Assembly (NCBI GenBank): GCA_963837395.1 | Contig: CAWINI010000004.1 | Span: 248,001 to 312,000 of the forward strand | DNA length: 64,000 bases | Direction: 5' to 3' | Origin: CAVZQN01 sp963837395 | Lineage (GTDB): Bacteria > Acidobacteriota > HRBIN11 > JAKEFK01 | In this document: piece by piece, positions 16,335 through 26,046 of the stretch | Layout of the letters: each line of letters starts with the position of its first letter | Position numbering within the stretch: the first letter of the stretch is position 1 | The notes under the pieces: generated by a model | The model's input: only the letters and a program-made list of their open reading frames with translations | The model's database searches: none | What the model was told of the DNA's origin: nothing | Program-made: the position numbers and the translations under genes

Positions 16335-17651
16335 GTGAAAAGGCTCTTAGAATGGCTGAGTGGGAGGATCGTCAAAATCTTTTTTCGCGAAATCCTTATT
16401 GAAGGCAAAGAAAATCTTCCCGATTCTGGCCCAATTCTGTTTACACCGAACCATCCCAATGCGCTGCTGGATCCGCTGTTAGTTCAATTCTTCGCCAGCG
16501 ATTTTGAAGTTCGGTTTGTTGCTAAGGCACCGCTATTCAAAGCTCCAATATTTGGAAGTGTTTTGCGGGTGATGGGTGCAATACCGGTGATTCGCAAAAT
16601 CGACGTAAATACAGATGTAGATTACACCCAATTTTTTGCGGCTTGTGTTGAAGCCCTGAAACAAGGTGATTCGATTGTGATTTTTCCTGAAGGACGCTCC
16701 TTACCCCAACCATTTCTTGCTCCGATGCGCACCGGGCCGGCACGTTTATTTTTCATGGCTCATGATCAAGGAGCAAAAGTTCACATTGTGCCGGTCGGAT
16801 TGAATTATGAACAAGGTTCAATCTTTCGATCCTCTGTGCAAATTTCAATTGCACCTGAAATTGATACCACGCCATTTGAAGAATTGCATAAGCATGATCC
16901 AAATTCTGCCGTGCGCAACTTAACCGATGAAATCGGACGCGTTCTTGACCGATATGTTTTTCAAGCAGAAACTTATCGTGATCGCGAACTGATTTTACTT
17001 TTGGATCGCTTATATTCCGAAGAAGATAAACCCGCCTCTTCCTGGGCTCAACGATTGGATCGATTGCGTATTTTCGGATCAGCAATCGATGACCTGAGAA
17101 ACACCCACTCAAAAGATATCAATGATTTGCGGCATTTACTTTCGCGTTATCATCGGATTTCCAAAATTTTTCGCATTGATCCGTTGAATACAAAGCCAGC
17201 GAAAAGTTCATTCGGATTATTTCTTATGAATTCACTGGGGTTGATTCTGGCAACGATCGGCTGGTTGTTCAACATTGTGCCTTACAAACTCACAGATCTG
17301 CTGGTGCGATTGTTGCGAAAAGATGAATCTGAAGCAGGAACATTTAAGGTTCTATTTGGTTTGATTTTATTTCCGTTGACTTATTTCCTTGAAGGTTGGC
17401 TGATTCATCGCTGGTTTGGTTGGATTGCAATGCTTTGTTTTGCGATTTTGATTGTACCGTTAACTTTATTTACGCTGCGATTTTTTGAATGGCGGGAGGA
17501 AATCCGCGTTGCAGGCAGCAACCTGTTTATTGAATTCGATTCAACCGCCAGAGCCGCTGCACAACTGCAACGATTAAAGAGCAGAATTATAGATGAAGTC
17601 GATCAGCTTGCAGATGAATGGCAAAAAATCCGCTCAGTGTCTCCGCGGTAA
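16335..17651 (+). CDS. 1-acylglycerol-3-phosphate acyltransferase-like (PlsC family) membrane protein
   Basis: A 438-residue protein. The N-terminal half is a PlsC acyltransferase domain: TPNHPNALLDPLL is the His/Asp motif with five residues between His and Asp instead of the usual four, as in the Gpt2/Sct1-like subgroup, and IVIFPEGRSLPQP is the FPEGxxS/T motif; RTGPARLFF and HIVPVGLNY match blocks III/IV. The C-terminal half holds two hydrophobic hairpins (around LFLMNSLGLILATIGWLF and FGWIAMLCFAILIVPLTLF) and a helical tail. Likely role: acylation of a glycerolipid precursor in the inner membrane. Start GTG at 16335; the gene ends 4 bases before the convergent TonB receptor stop. Confidence 0.8.
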   Translation: MKRLLEWLSGRIVKIFFREILIEGKENLPDSGPILFTPNHPNALLDPLLVQFFASDFEVRFVAKAPLFKAPIFGSVLRVMGAIPVIRKIDVNTDVDYTQFFAACVEALKQGDSIVIFPEGRSLPQPFLAPMRTGPARLFFMAHDQGAKVHIVPVGLNYEQGSIFRSSVQISIAPEIDTTPFEELHKHDPNSAVRNLTDEIGRVLDRYVFQAETYRDRELILLLDRLYSEEDKPASSWAQRLDRLRIFGSAIDDLRNTHSKDINDLRHLLSRYHRISKIFRIDPLNTKPAKSSFGLFLMNSLGLILATIGWLFNIVPYKLTDLLVRLLRKDESEAGTFKVLFGLILFPLTYFLEGWLIHRWFGWIAMLCFAILIVPLTLFTLRFFEWREEIRVAGSNLFIEFDSTARAAAQLQRLKSRIIDEVDQLADEWQKIRSVSPR

Positions 17652-17654
17652 TTC

Positions 17655-20390
17655 TTAAAATTGCAATTTGGCACCAATCATTACACGCCGCGGAGGCACA
17701 AATACCGAACCAACTCCAAATAGCGGACCGGTCAGCGTTGTAGCAACATCGTAAAAAGCATCGCTATTCAGGATATTAAAAATGTCAGCAGAAAATGCGA
17801 CATGAATATCTTCCGATAGCGGGATTATTTTCTCGACGCGTACATCCACAAGATTGATTGTGGAGGTCCGAACTGAACCATCACGTTCTTCCGCAAAAAT
17901 CGTGCGGCGTCCTTGATTCAAATCAACTGTGATTTGCCGCGCATATGGACGTCCAGACATCCATGACCAATTGCCGCTGAGTTTCAAATCCCATGGCAAC
18001 TCATATGTGCCTTGCAATTTGAAAATGTAAGTACGATCGCCATTCAGCAATCCATTGGCATTCACATAGTCATTTTTGTCTTGACCGAACTTTGCATTAT
18101 CCGATGGGAAGAAAGATGAATCTTGATCGGCCGAAGGGCCCAATCCACTTCCAGCGTGAAATCCTCTTGTTTTTGAAATCGTAAGCGAACCATTCATCAT
18201 CCATTTGGTAGTGAGCCGCTTGTTCAACGAAATCAAAAACCCTTTGTAATTCTCATAAAAGAAATCTGGATTTGTAATTAAAAACAGATTTTCACTGGAA
18301 TCATTCAGCTGATTAAATACAGTGATCGTGTTGCCGGTAACCGGATCGACAAATGGAACTTCTTCATAGACAGCGCCGGTATTTATCGTTCCTATGAAGT
18401 CATGAGATTTTTTGTAGATAAAGCTTGCGCTTAACGCCATCGTTGGAGTTATTTCGCGATCGAACCCTATGGCAAATTGATCCGTGTACGGATCTTTCAA
18501 ATCCGGATCGACGCGAACCTGTTGCGATGGAATCAAATCAAATTGCAGATCTGTGTAATCACCCGTATCTTCATTAAAGGCGAAGCCTTTGATTTCTGCT
18601 CTTGCTGGTCCTGCACGTTGGAGATAGGGAGTTAACAAAGCCTGATAATAACGTCCATAATGACCGCGGATTTGCGTGGCTTTTTTCCATGGGAATTGAT
18701 AAGTAAATCCCAGGCGAGGCGACACTACATCCCATTTTGCCAGATCATCCAATCCTGCAACGTTTGTGCCGGTGTCATGTCCCGCCGCATCAAGAGTTGG
18801 AAAATCAGGAATCGAACCAACACTGCGATCAAATCGGACGCCTAGATTCAATGTCAGATTTTGAGAAAGCGTCCATGTATCATCAGCGAATACTCCCGTG
18901 CTCGTTACATCTGCACCGATGTGATACGGCAATTGGAAATAAGCTGTTGATGGATACCCGTTGTAATCGTAAAACTTCACTCCGTTTGTGTAAGCATAAA
19001 TGTAATCGTTGCCAGCTTTTGTGTACTGAACACCAAATCGAAAATCATGATCGCCTTTGATGAAGTCATTAGCGTAATATGAAACTTTTCCACTTACCTG
19101 AGTCTTCCAGATATCACCGTCATACCAACTCAAGATACCGCCGGAGTTGTACCCGGTATAAAAATCATAATGGCCGGATGCATAAACACCGTTTTGCGGT
19201 TCGCCAACATCATGACCATAAAATCCTGCATATCGAACTTCCAAAAATGTTTTGTCATTAATGACCGAACTCCACATCACATTCGGCGTGGGGTTGCTTC
19301 CAGTTTCAACTAATGATGTTTCAATCGGTTGCGTAATCGAAATTTCACCTGGAATGTTGTAATAGTCATTGTGAATACTGACCGTTAATTTGTTTTTACT
19401 GTTTATATCTGCAGTGACTTTTGCGAAATATCGATCATCATCTTCTTTTCGTGGAAATTCAGGAGGAGTTCCCGGTTCTGAAAAATGTTCACGGCGCGAT
19501 TGCCATCCGCCGAAAATCCAAATCTTATCCTTAATAATAGGACCACCGATTTGAATCGTACCATCGAGATATTGATCGCGATGAAATGGTATGCCATCAA
19601 GATCAGCATTTTCTCCAGTTAGACCTTGAGTCTGCCAATAGAAATTTGCATCTCCGTGGAATTCATTTCCGCCGGATTTTGTCACCACGTTAACAACTGC
19701 ACCCTGATAATTTCCATACTCTGCCGGCGCACCGATATCCAGAACTTCGATTTCTTCAATGATGTCAGTGTTTGGCCACGGCCATGCTGCGCCGGTCAAA
19801 GCTGAAGTTAAATCAGTACCATCCATCTGATACATGTTTTCATTTGTATTCGATCCCAGAATGGAATGCGAAAATGCGGTATTGTCGAAACGCATCGGAG
19901 ATGATCCTGGCGCCATCTGAACGAAATCAAAAAATGTAAATCGTGCAATCGGCGTATTCTCCAAATATTCCTGAGTGTAGTTTGTTGAATATCCCGGCTT
20001 GGTGGAATCGATCTGAGGTGTTTCACCGGTGATTACCAATTCCTCTGAGACTTTCGAAAGATTCATTTTGACGTTTTGTTCGATGGTGCTACCAAGAACA
20101 ACGCGAAGCTCATCATAACTAACGGGTTGAAATCCTTCGAGATTGAAACTTAATTTGTAAGTCCCTGGTGGCAAAGCTGGAAAGCGATAATTTCCATCTG
20201 CATCAGTTACCGATAATTGCGAACCGCCGATTAAAGCGGTACCACTTACAGTAACATTCACACCAGGAATTGGTGCTCCGGACTCATCGCTTACTCCGCC
20301 TTTAATTGCGCCAGTTAGACGTTGAGCATGAGCAAGGTTGGTTAGCAAAAGAAGGAATACACAAATAAACAGAATACGGCGTCCGATCAC
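17655..20390 (-). CDS. TonB-dependent receptor with carboxypeptidase-regulatory domain (Oar-like)
   Basis: 911 residues. Signal peptide MIGRRILFICVFLLLLTNLA. Residues ~27-110 are a carboxypeptidase-regulatory-like (CarboxypepD_reg) beta-sandwich with GVSDESGAPIPGVNVTVSG and YRFPALPPGTYKLSF. A plug domain follows with MDGTDLTSAL, EIEVLDIGAPAEYGNYQG and VVNVVTKSGGNEFHG. The rest is a 22-strand-type barrel ending RRVMIGAKLQF, a proper terminal-Phe beta-signal. Substrate is unknown; this class often handles large peptides or polysaccharides. It is a paralogue of the frameshifted receptor at 54351-57232 and is not next to other transporter genes. Confidence 0.9.
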   Translation of the reverse strand: MIGRRILFICVFLLLLTNLAHAQRLTGAIKGGVSDESGAPIPGVNVTVSGTALIGGSQLSVTDADGNYRFPALPPGTYKLSFNLEGFQPVSYDELRVVLGSTIEQNVKMNLSKVSEELVITGETPQIDSTKPGYSTNYTQEYLENTPIARFTFFDFVQMAPGSSPMRFDNTAFSHSILGSNTNENMYQMDGTDLTSALTGAAWPWPNTDIIEEIEVLDIGAPAEYGNYQGAVVNVVTKSGGNEFHGDANFYWQTQGLTGENADLDGIPFHRDQYLDGTIQIGGPIIKDKIWIFGGWQSRREHFSEPGTPPEFPRKEDDDRYFAKVTADINSKNKLTVSIHNDYYNIPGEISITQPIETSLVETGSNPTPNVMWSSVINDKTFLEVRYAGFYGHDVGEPQNGVYASGHYDFYTGYNSGGILSWYDGDIWKTQVSGKVSYYANDFIKGDHDFRFGVQYTKAGNDYIYAYTNGVKFYDYNGYPSTAYFQLPYHIGADVTSTGVFADDTWTLSQNLTLNLGVRFDRSVGSIPDFPTLDAAGHDTGTNVAGLDDLAKWDVVSPRLGFTYQFPWKKATQIRGHYGRYYQALLTPYLQRAGPARAEIKGFAFNEDTGDYTDLQFDLIPSQQVRVDPDLKDPYTDQFAIGFDREITPTMALSASFIYKKSHDFIGTINTGAVYEEVPFVDPVTGNTITVFNQLNDSSENLFLITNPDFFYENYKGFLISLNKRLTTKWMMNGSLTISKTRGFHAGSGLGPSADQDSSFFPSDNAKFGQDKNDYVNANGLLNGDRTYIFKLQGTYELPWDLKLSGNWSWMSGRPYARQITVDLNQGRRTIFAEERDGSVRTSTINLVDVRVEKIIPLSEDIHVAFSADIFNILNSDAFYDVATTLTGPLFGVGSVFVPPRRVMIGAKLQF

Positions 20391-20437
20391 AATCGACCCT
20401 CCGTTTACGCTGCGTTTAACTACTTATCTCTGATCTT

Positions 20438-20457
20438 ACCACAGAGTCTCTGTGGTG
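20438..20457. repeat. Short palindrome CCACAGAG/CTCTGTGG (family C relative)
   Basis: ACCACAGAGtCTCTGTGGTG lies between the aldehyde dehydrogenase stop and the TonB receptor promoter region. It is a one-unit version of the larger 'accac-ngag' hairpins at 29968-30044 and 31949-32021 and could act as a terminator for the aldehyde dehydrogenase gene. Confidence 0.5.
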
Positions 20458-20460
20458 AAC

Positions 20461-21930
20461 TTAATACCAGCCGATGGGTTGTTCATTCAAATTGATGAAC
20501 ACCTGCTTTGTTTCCAAATATTCTTCAACGCCCCATTTACCCAGTTCTCTACCAAAGCCTGATTGTTTATATCCACCCCAGGGAGCCTCCACATAAGTTG
20601 GCTGCATGTGATTAACCCAGACGATTCCGGCACGCAATTGCTTTACTGTACGCAATGCTTTGTAAATATCACGAGTCCATACAGCCGCAGCCAAACCAAA
20701 TGGAGTATCATTTGCGATACGTAATGCCTCTTCTTCATCCTTAAATGGAATTACTGCTGCAACTGGTCCGAATACTTCTTCGCGCGCCAGTCTGGATTTA
20801 TTATCAACATCATAAAAAATGGTTGGCTTTACAAAAAATCCTTTTGAAAGTTCACCTTCAGTTGCTAATTCTCCGCCGGTTGCAACTTTCAATCCTTCCT
20901 TTTTAGCAATCTCAAAATATTGTTGAACACGATCCAGCTGTTCTTTGTTTATGACCGGACCCATTTTTGTTTCGCGATGAATCCCAGGGCCAAGCTTTAT
21001 TCCTTTCGACTTTTCTTTCATCCTTTCAAGGAATCGATCATAAATGGACTTCTGTACCAGAATTCTGCTGCCTGCGCTGCACACTTCACCTTGATTGATG
21101 AACACTCCAAATAGAGCACCATCTACTGCAGCCTCAAAGTCAGCATCAGCAAAAAAGATGTTAGGAGACTTCCCTCCTAATTCCAATGAAACACGTTTCA
21201 ATGTGTCTGCAGCATTTTTCATGATCGACTTGCCTACAGGAACGCTGCCGGTAAAAGCAATCTTATCTACATCAGGATGGATAACAATTTGATGCCCGGT
21301 GTCACCAAAACCGGTGAGAATATTTACAGCGCCGGGTGGTAATCCTGCTTCTTCAAAACTGGAAGCAAGTTCAAGAATGGTAATTGGAGTTTGTTCGGCA
21401 GGTTTCAATACACAGGTGCATCCGGCACATAATGCCGGCGCCAATTTCCACGCAGCCATAAGCAGCGGGTAATTCCAGGGAATGATTTGACCTGCAACGC
21501 CAATGGGCTCGCGCAACGCAAGACTGAGTGCATTATCCGGAACCGGCAAAACTTCACCATGAATTTTATTTGCCAGACCACCATAATATTCAAAACATGT
21601 TGCAGTATCGGCAATATCAAATTCTGCTTCAACAATCGGCTTCCCGCTGTTGTAACATTCCAATTTCGATAGTTCTTCCGATCGGCTGCGTATGATTTCC
21701 GCAATTTTTAACAAGATACGTCCACGTTCTTGATGTGTTTTGCCGGGCCATGCGCCGGAGTCGAAACATTCACGCGCGGCTTGTACTGCGCGATTCACAT
21801 CCTCCGTATCGGCGTCCGGGAAAACGCCCATCACTTCTTGATTGGCAGGATTGATCGCTTCAAAGGTTTTTTTGGAATGTGGCTCTACGAATTTTCCATT
21901 GATGAATAGATTATATTTTTTGGCTGCCAT
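20461..21930 (-). CDS. NAD(P)-dependent aldehyde dehydrogenase
   Basis: A 489-residue enzyme oxidising an aldehyde to its acid. Family motifs: IIPWNYPLLMAAWKLAPAL (cofactor/Asn), VNILTGFGDTGH, FTGSVPVGKSIM, the general-base Glu in VSLELGGKSPNIFF, the nucleophile Cys in NQGEVCSAGSRILV, and EEVFGPVAAVIPF. Sequence resembles the betaine-aldehyde/retinal dehydrogenase group, but substrate cannot be fixed. The ATG at 21930 has aaaggag five bases upstream; the open frame extends eight codons further without support. Monocistronic. Confidence 0.9.
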   Translation of the reverse strand: MAAKKYNLFINGKFVEPHSKKTFEAINPANQEVMGVFPDADTEDVNRAVQAARECFDSGAWPGKTHQERGRILLKIAEIIRSRSEELSKLECYNSGKPIVEAEFDIADTATCFEYYGGLANKIHGEVLPVPDNALSLALREPIGVAGQIIPWNYPLLMAAWKLAPALCAGCTCVLKPAEQTPITILELASSFEEAGLPPGAVNILTGFGDTGHQIVIHPDVDKIAFTGSVPVGKSIMKNAADTLKRVSLELGGKSPNIFFADADFEAAVDGALFGVFINQGEVCSAGSRILVQKSIYDRFLERMKEKSKGIKLGPGIHRETKMGPVINKEQLDRVQQYFEIAKKEGLKVATGGELATEGELSKGFFVKPTIFYDVDNKSRLAREEVFGPVAAVIPFKDEEEALRIANDTPFGLAAAVWTRDIYKALRTVKQLRAGIVWVNHMQPTYVEAPWGGYKQSGFGRELGKWGVEEYLETKQVFINLNEQPIGWY

Positions 21931-21969
21931 AACTACTCCTTTCATTCCTAGCATACACCACTGTATACT

Positions 21970-22032
21970 TACGTAAAACGTAATGCGTAAAACGTAATCC
22001 GTATTTTCACGTTTTACTCTTTACGTTTTACT
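21970..22032. repeat. Palindromic heptamer repeat GTAAAAC/GTTTTAC (family D, copy 2)
   Basis: The left arm carries acgtaaaacg and gcgtaaaacg units; the right arm carries cacgttttac and tacgttttac units, so the whole element can fold into a long imperfect hairpin. It uses the same seven-base unit as the tandem array at 6652-6731. It lies in the divergent space between the aldehyde dehydrogenase and gamma-glutamyltransferase genes, immediately ahead of the latter's Shine-Dalgarno sequence. Confidence 0.65.
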
Positions 22033-22050
22033 CACCTCGGAGGATCGCTG

Positions 22051-23883
22051 ATGACTCTCGAAATAAAAATCGCATTCTGTCTATTGATGCTTCTTCCTGT
22101 GATTGCACTTGCTCAGCAAACTGAAAAACCTCCACTACATGGACAAAACTGGATGGCAATCACCGGAAAACCATTAGCAGCAACAGCAGGCGCAATGATT
22201 TTTGAAAAAGGTGGAAATGCTGTTGATGCTGCTTGCGCAATGATCGCAGCAACATGCACCATGTGGGACGTCCTTAGCTGGGGCGGCGAAACTCAAGCAT
22301 TAATTTACAATCCAAAATCAGGAAAAGTACTCGGAATCAATGCGCTTGGTGTCGCACCTACTGGAGCAACCGCTGAATTTTTTAAAGGCAAAGGAATGAA
22401 ATACCCGCCGGAGTATGGACCACTCGCAGCAGTTACTCCTGGAACTCCCGGTGGCATTATGGTGATGCTTGCTGAATTCGGAAAGTTATCGCTTTCTGAT
22501 GTGCTTGCACCTGCGATTCAAATGGCCGATGGATATCCAATCGAAAAACAAACTGCAGATTCGATTGAGCGTGAAAAAGCAAAACTAAAGGAGTGGCCGT
22601 ATTCAAAAAAAGTAATGCTTCCGCATTTGGGGGAAGCGCGCGAAGCGCCCGCGGCCGGCGAAATTTTTCGGCAACCTGATCTCGCAGCAACATTACGCAA
22701 ATTAGTAGAAGCTGAGAAGCAAGCTTTAAGTCAGGGCAAAAATCGGAGAGATGCAATTTATGCCGCTTACGATCGCTTTTATAAAGGAGACATCGCGCAG
22801 GAAATTGTTCGCAGTGTAAAAGAACAAGGCGGCTTATTCACGTTGGACGATCTTGCAAAATGGAAAGTGTACATTGAAGAGCCTGAAAGGACTACGTACA
22901 AAGGGATTGAAGTTTATAAGCTCACACGCTGGGTACAGAGCCCTGTAATGCTACAGACTCTAAATATTCTGGAAAATTTTGATCTGAAATCGATGGGCTA
23001 TAACACCTCAAACTATATTCACACTATTTATCAGGCAATGAATTTAGCTTATGCGGATCGCGATTTTTATTACGGCGATCCATATTTTCCACCTGAAGAA
23101 CCGATCAAAGGACTTTTATCCAAAGAATATGCAAAAGAAAGAGCGAAATTGATTCACGCCGATAAGAATGATCCTTCGATTGCACCTGGAGATCCATATC
23201 CATTTCAAAATGGAACGAATCCATATGTTGATTTGTTAAAGAATTGGAAATCGAAGATGGCTCAAGTTTCGGATCAGGAAGCTTTCAAAAAAGGATTTTA
23301 TGGCGGAACAACTTCCGTGGAAGCTGCAGATAAAGAAGGCTGGGTTGTTTCAGTTACACCAAGCGGCGGCTGGGTGCCTGCAGTAATTGCCGGATCAACT
23401 GGAGTAGGACTGAGTCAGCGCATGCAAAGTTTTGTAACAGATGCAGCTGAAAATCCATTCAATGTTGTTGAACCTGGGAAACGTCCGCGTGCAACGTTAA
23501 CTCCAACACTTGCATTAAAAGATGGCAAACCATTTTTGTGTTTTTCAGTGCAAGGCGGAGATAGTCAGGATCAAAACTTACTTCAATTCTTTTTGAATAT
23601 TGTGGAATTTGGAATGAGCGTGCAGGAAGCGACCGAAGCTCCGAATTTCAATAGCTATCAAATGCGAAGTTCATTTGGAAATCATGAATCGGAACCAGGC
23701 AAAATTCTGTTGAATGCCTCCATGCCTGATTGGATCAGAAGAGAATTGAAAGCCAAAGGTTACACGTTCGAGTTTGATGATCGAACGTCCGGCCCGATCA
23801 ATGCCATTTATTTTGATCGTGACCATGGAACATTTTGGGGCGGCTCCAGTAACCACGGCGAAGATTACGGCATCGGCTGGTAG
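22051..23883 (+). CDS. Gamma-glutamyltransferase family protein (Ntn hydrolase)
   Basis: A 610-residue exported proenzyme. Signal peptide MTLEIKIAFCLLMLLPVIALA. N-terminal large-subunit motifs: AATAGAMIFEKGGNAVDAAC and LAAVTPGTPGGIMVM. The autoprocessing site is FYGGTTSVEAADKEGWVVSV, where the Thr of GTTS would be the new N-terminal nucleophile; family members usually read TTHxSVxD, so the missing His residue is a small departure. Small-subunit motif QGGDSQDQNLLQ matches the family's GGSR/GGDxQ site. It would hydrolyse or transfer gamma-glutamyl groups (for example of glutathione) outside the cytoplasm. cggagg precedes the ATG. Confidence 0.85.
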   Translation: MTLEIKIAFCLLMLLPVIALAQQTEKPPLHGQNWMAITGKPLAATAGAMIFEKGGNAVDAACAMIAATCTMWDVLSWGGETQALIYNPKSGKVLGINALGVAPTGATAEFFKGKGMKYPPEYGPLAAVTPGTPGGIMVMLAEFGKLSLSDVLAPAIQMADGYPIEKQTADSIEREKAKLKEWPYSKKVMLPHLGEAREAPAAGEIFRQPDLAATLRKLVEAEKQALSQGKNRRDAIYAAYDRFYKGDIAQEIVRSVKEQGGLFTLDDLAKWKVYIEEPERTTYKGIEVYKLTRWVQSPVMLQTLNILENFDLKSMGYNTSNYIHTIYQAMNLAYADRDFYYGDPYFPPEEPIKGLLSKEYAKERAKLIHADKNDPSIAPGDPYPFQNGTNPYVDLLKNWKSKMAQVSDQEAFKKGFYGGTTSVEAADKEGWVVSVTPSGGWVPAVIAGSTGVGLSQRMQSFVTDAAENPFNVVEPGKRPRATLTPTLALKDGKPFLCFSVQGGDSQDQNLLQFFLNIVEFGMSVQEATEAPNFNSYQMRSSFGNHESEPGKILLNASMPDWIRRELKAKGYTFEFDDRTSGPINAIYFDRDHGTFWGGSSNHGEDYGIGW

Positions 23884-23939
23884 AATTCTTAACACTAAAC
23901 TTGCTCTGAGTTCTGGCAAAACAAAGCGACAACACCGGA

Positions 23940-24326
23940 TTACCATCGGGCTTTCTTATAATGGTTTCGAATTGTTTTGTCCTTGGTTAGTAAAGGTACT
24001 TGTCGAAGTCTGGCCTGGGCAACAATCAAGCGATCAAACGGATCACGAGTCCACTTCTCAACAAGAGCTTGACGGGCGACCCTGGCAAAACTCAATCGAT
24101 CCAGTCTTAGCCCAATACGCAGATCCAGGTCTTCAAGAATTGTATCTGCTTGAATGGTGATCCGCCTGGTTTCATAAAGATACTGGATTTCCAATGCAAC
24201 GATTGGTGAAACGCGAAGAGAATTTTCATTGATTGCCAGTGCGATTTGGGGGGGAATTAGATCAAGGAGACCAGAGTACAACCACACAACAACGTGGGTA
24301 TCCAGGTGGATTACTCCGGCTTCCAT
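23940..24326 (-). CDS. PIN-domain toxin (VapC-like)
   Basis: A 128-residue PIN-domain ribonuclease. Acidic active-site residues are visible: LDTHVVVWLY (Asp at the first strand), the Glu of ALEIQYLYE, and the RDPFDRLIVAQARL block carrying the third and fourth acidic residues, followed by LLTKDKTIRNH. This subgroup (PIN with DTHVxxW and RDPFDR) is a standard type II toxin that cleaves tRNA or rRNA. Its ATG overlaps the end of the upstream antitoxin frame by 16 bases. Confidence 0.85.
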   Translation of the reverse strand: MEAGVIHLDTHVVVWLYSGLLDLIPPQIALAINENSLRVSPIVALEIQYLYETRRITIQADTILEDLDLRIGLRLDRLSFARVARQALVEKWTRDPFDRLIVAQARLRQVPLLTKDKTIRNHYKKARW

Positions 24327-24535
24327 TCTTCAGACCAGTCCAGATGGATCAGTTCCTGTGGGCGGCCCTGGATAATTTTTCTTTTGATCAAACGGGATGT
24401 TTTTTGGGGAGAGTCTTCGCGTACAATTTTCAAAGTTCGTCCCTTTCGTTTGATTTCGATCGGCGTGCCGCTCTCCAGGACCTGATCAAGAATTCGATAT
24501 ACATTTTCACGAAGCTTTGAAGCCGTTACCTTCAT
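24311..24535 (-). CDS. Phd/YefM-like antitoxin
   Basis: A 74-residue protein starting MKVTASKLRENVYRILDQVL, the typical Phd/YefM N-terminal DNA-binding fold, followed by ESGTPIEIKRKGRTLKIV and a basic/hydrophobic C-terminus that would wrap the toxin. The open frame extends upstream to 24700 but that part overlaps the end of lysC and has no family similarity; the ATG at 24535 starts the conserved domain. It should autoregulate its operon with the toxin. Confidence 0.8.
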   Translation of the reverse strand: MKVTASKLRENVYRILDQVLESGTPIEIKRKGRTLKIVREDSPQKTSRLIKRKIIQGRPQELIHLDWSEEWKPE

Positions 24536-24659
24536 AGCGTACGTATTATAATCATCAAATCGTACGTTCGTCAATCGAAAGGGCTCAGATATCCGACGAT
24601 ATTGCCATAAATCCTCAATGACCAAAGTTTCTGAAGAAAAATGAATCTTCCTATTTAAG

Positions 24660-26036
24660 CTAATAAACTGGAACTGACAAATCACTGAACAATTCATCAT
24701 GCAAAGCGCGAACTGCAGAAGAAATCTGATCTTCGCAAATCACAAACGTTAGATTGATATGCGATGCACCCTTTGAAATCAATTCGACATTGATTCCGTT
24801 CTCATCGAGCGCACTAAAAATTCTGGCCGCAATGCCGCGGTATGATTTCATATTTTCACCAACAACACAAAACACCGCTTTTCCATATTCGACTTGAACT
24901 TCAGCAAACTCTTTTAATTCGTTCAGAATTTTTTCTAGATTTGAACTGTCATCGATTGTTAAAGAGACACTGACTTTCGCAGTAGCGATCACATCGATCG
25001 ATTTTTTGTAGCGGGAAAAGATTTCAAACAGCCGCGCCAGAAAAGTGTGCGACATCAACATTTCTGTGCTTTTGATTGTGACGACAGTAATGCCCTCTTT
25101 GTAAGCAATTGATTTGACAATGCAGTCGCCATTTCCGTTCGAATTGTGCCGAATGAAAGTTCCTTCATGATCAGGAGATTTTGAATTCAGAACACGCACC
25201 GGGATGTTTTTTCGCACTGCCGGCAAAATTGTTGATGGATGCATGGCCTTGGCCCCAAAATATGCTAACTCCGATGCTTCATCAAAACTTAACTCCGGGA
25301 TCGCTCGCGCTTCAGCAAGAATAGAAGGATCTGCCGTTAAAATTCCATTTACATCGGTCCAAATCTGGATTTCTTCAGCATTCAACACTGCGCCTAAAAT
25401 CGAAGCACTGTAGTCGGAACCTCCGCGACCAAGTGTAGTGATGATTCCATCACCCGTTGCTCCAATAAAGCCTTGCGTAATCACAATGTCATTTCGTTCA
25501 AAAGTTGGATTCAAAATCTGTTGCGCTCGAACCGAAATTTCTTGAAACAGTGGCGTCGCCCGGTTGAACTCCTTGTCTGTGATCATCACAGACGCAGCAT
25601 CAATCAGTTCAACCGGGACGTCACGCTGAAGGAGGAAGTGATAAAGGATTAGTGCAGACCATTGCTCGCCGAATGACATGAATTGGTCCAAAGTGCGGGG
25701 GCTTAACTCTTTCAAATTGGCAACACTTTGAACAAGTTTTTTCAACGTTGCGATATCTTTCCACAAGCTACGGACGAAGCGATCGGCAGAATCTTGATCT
25801 AACAATTCATTTGCAATTGCAGAATGGCGAATTTCAAGCGCTTCTAAAATCCTGTGAGCGGTCTGCTCCCTTTCTTCAGAAGCACAGATCGCTGAATCCC
25901 GCAAATCATTCGTTACTCCGGCGCATGCTGAAACGACGACCACTCGCGGACGTTGTTCGTGCAAAATAATCGCAGCCGCATTGCTGATCGCATCAGCATC
26001 TTCCAAGGACGTGCCACCAAATTTCATTACGATCAT
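24660..26036 (-). CDS. lysC: Aspartate kinase
   Basis: A 458-residue enzyme phosphorylating L-aspartate, first step towards lysine, threonine and methionine. Kinase-domain motifs: VMKFGGTSLEDADAI, VVVSACAGVTNDL, FMSFGEQWSALIL, TLGRGGSDYSASILGAVL and EIQIWTDVNGILTADP. Two C-terminal ACT domains (around VTIKSTEMLMSHTFLARLF and VVGENMKSYRGIAARIFSAL) would bind feedback inhibitor. It is the third gene after a SAM-I riboswitch (metB-metX-lysC), which suggests transcriptional linkage to methionine supply. aggaa lies upstream of the ATG. A family A repeat separates it from metX. Confidence 0.9.
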   Translation of the reverse strand: MIVMKFGGTSLEDADAISNAAAIILHEQRPRVVVVSACAGVTNDLRDSAICASEEREQTAHRILEALEIRHSAIANELLDQDSADRFVRSLWKDIATLKKLVQSVANLKELSPRTLDQFMSFGEQWSALILYHFLLQRDVPVELIDAASVMITDKEFNRATPLFQEISVRAQQILNPTFERNDIVITQGFIGATGDGIITTLGRGGSDYSASILGAVLNAEEIQIWTDVNGILTADPSILAEARAIPELSFDEASELAYFGAKAMHPSTILPAVRKNIPVRVLNSKSPDHEGTFIRHNSNGNGDCIVKSIAYKEGITVVTIKSTEMLMSHTFLARLFEIFSRYKKSIDVIATAKVSVSLTIDDSSNLEKILNELKEFAEVQVEYGKAVFCVVGENMKSYRGIAARIFSALDENGINVELISKGASHINLTFVICEDQISSAVRALHDELFSDLSVPVY

Positions 26037-26046
26037 AAAATTTCCT

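Noticed and set aside
24536..24700. N-terminal extension of the Phd-like antitoxin
   Set aside because: Part of it runs across the lysC stop in another frame and has no antitoxin similarity.
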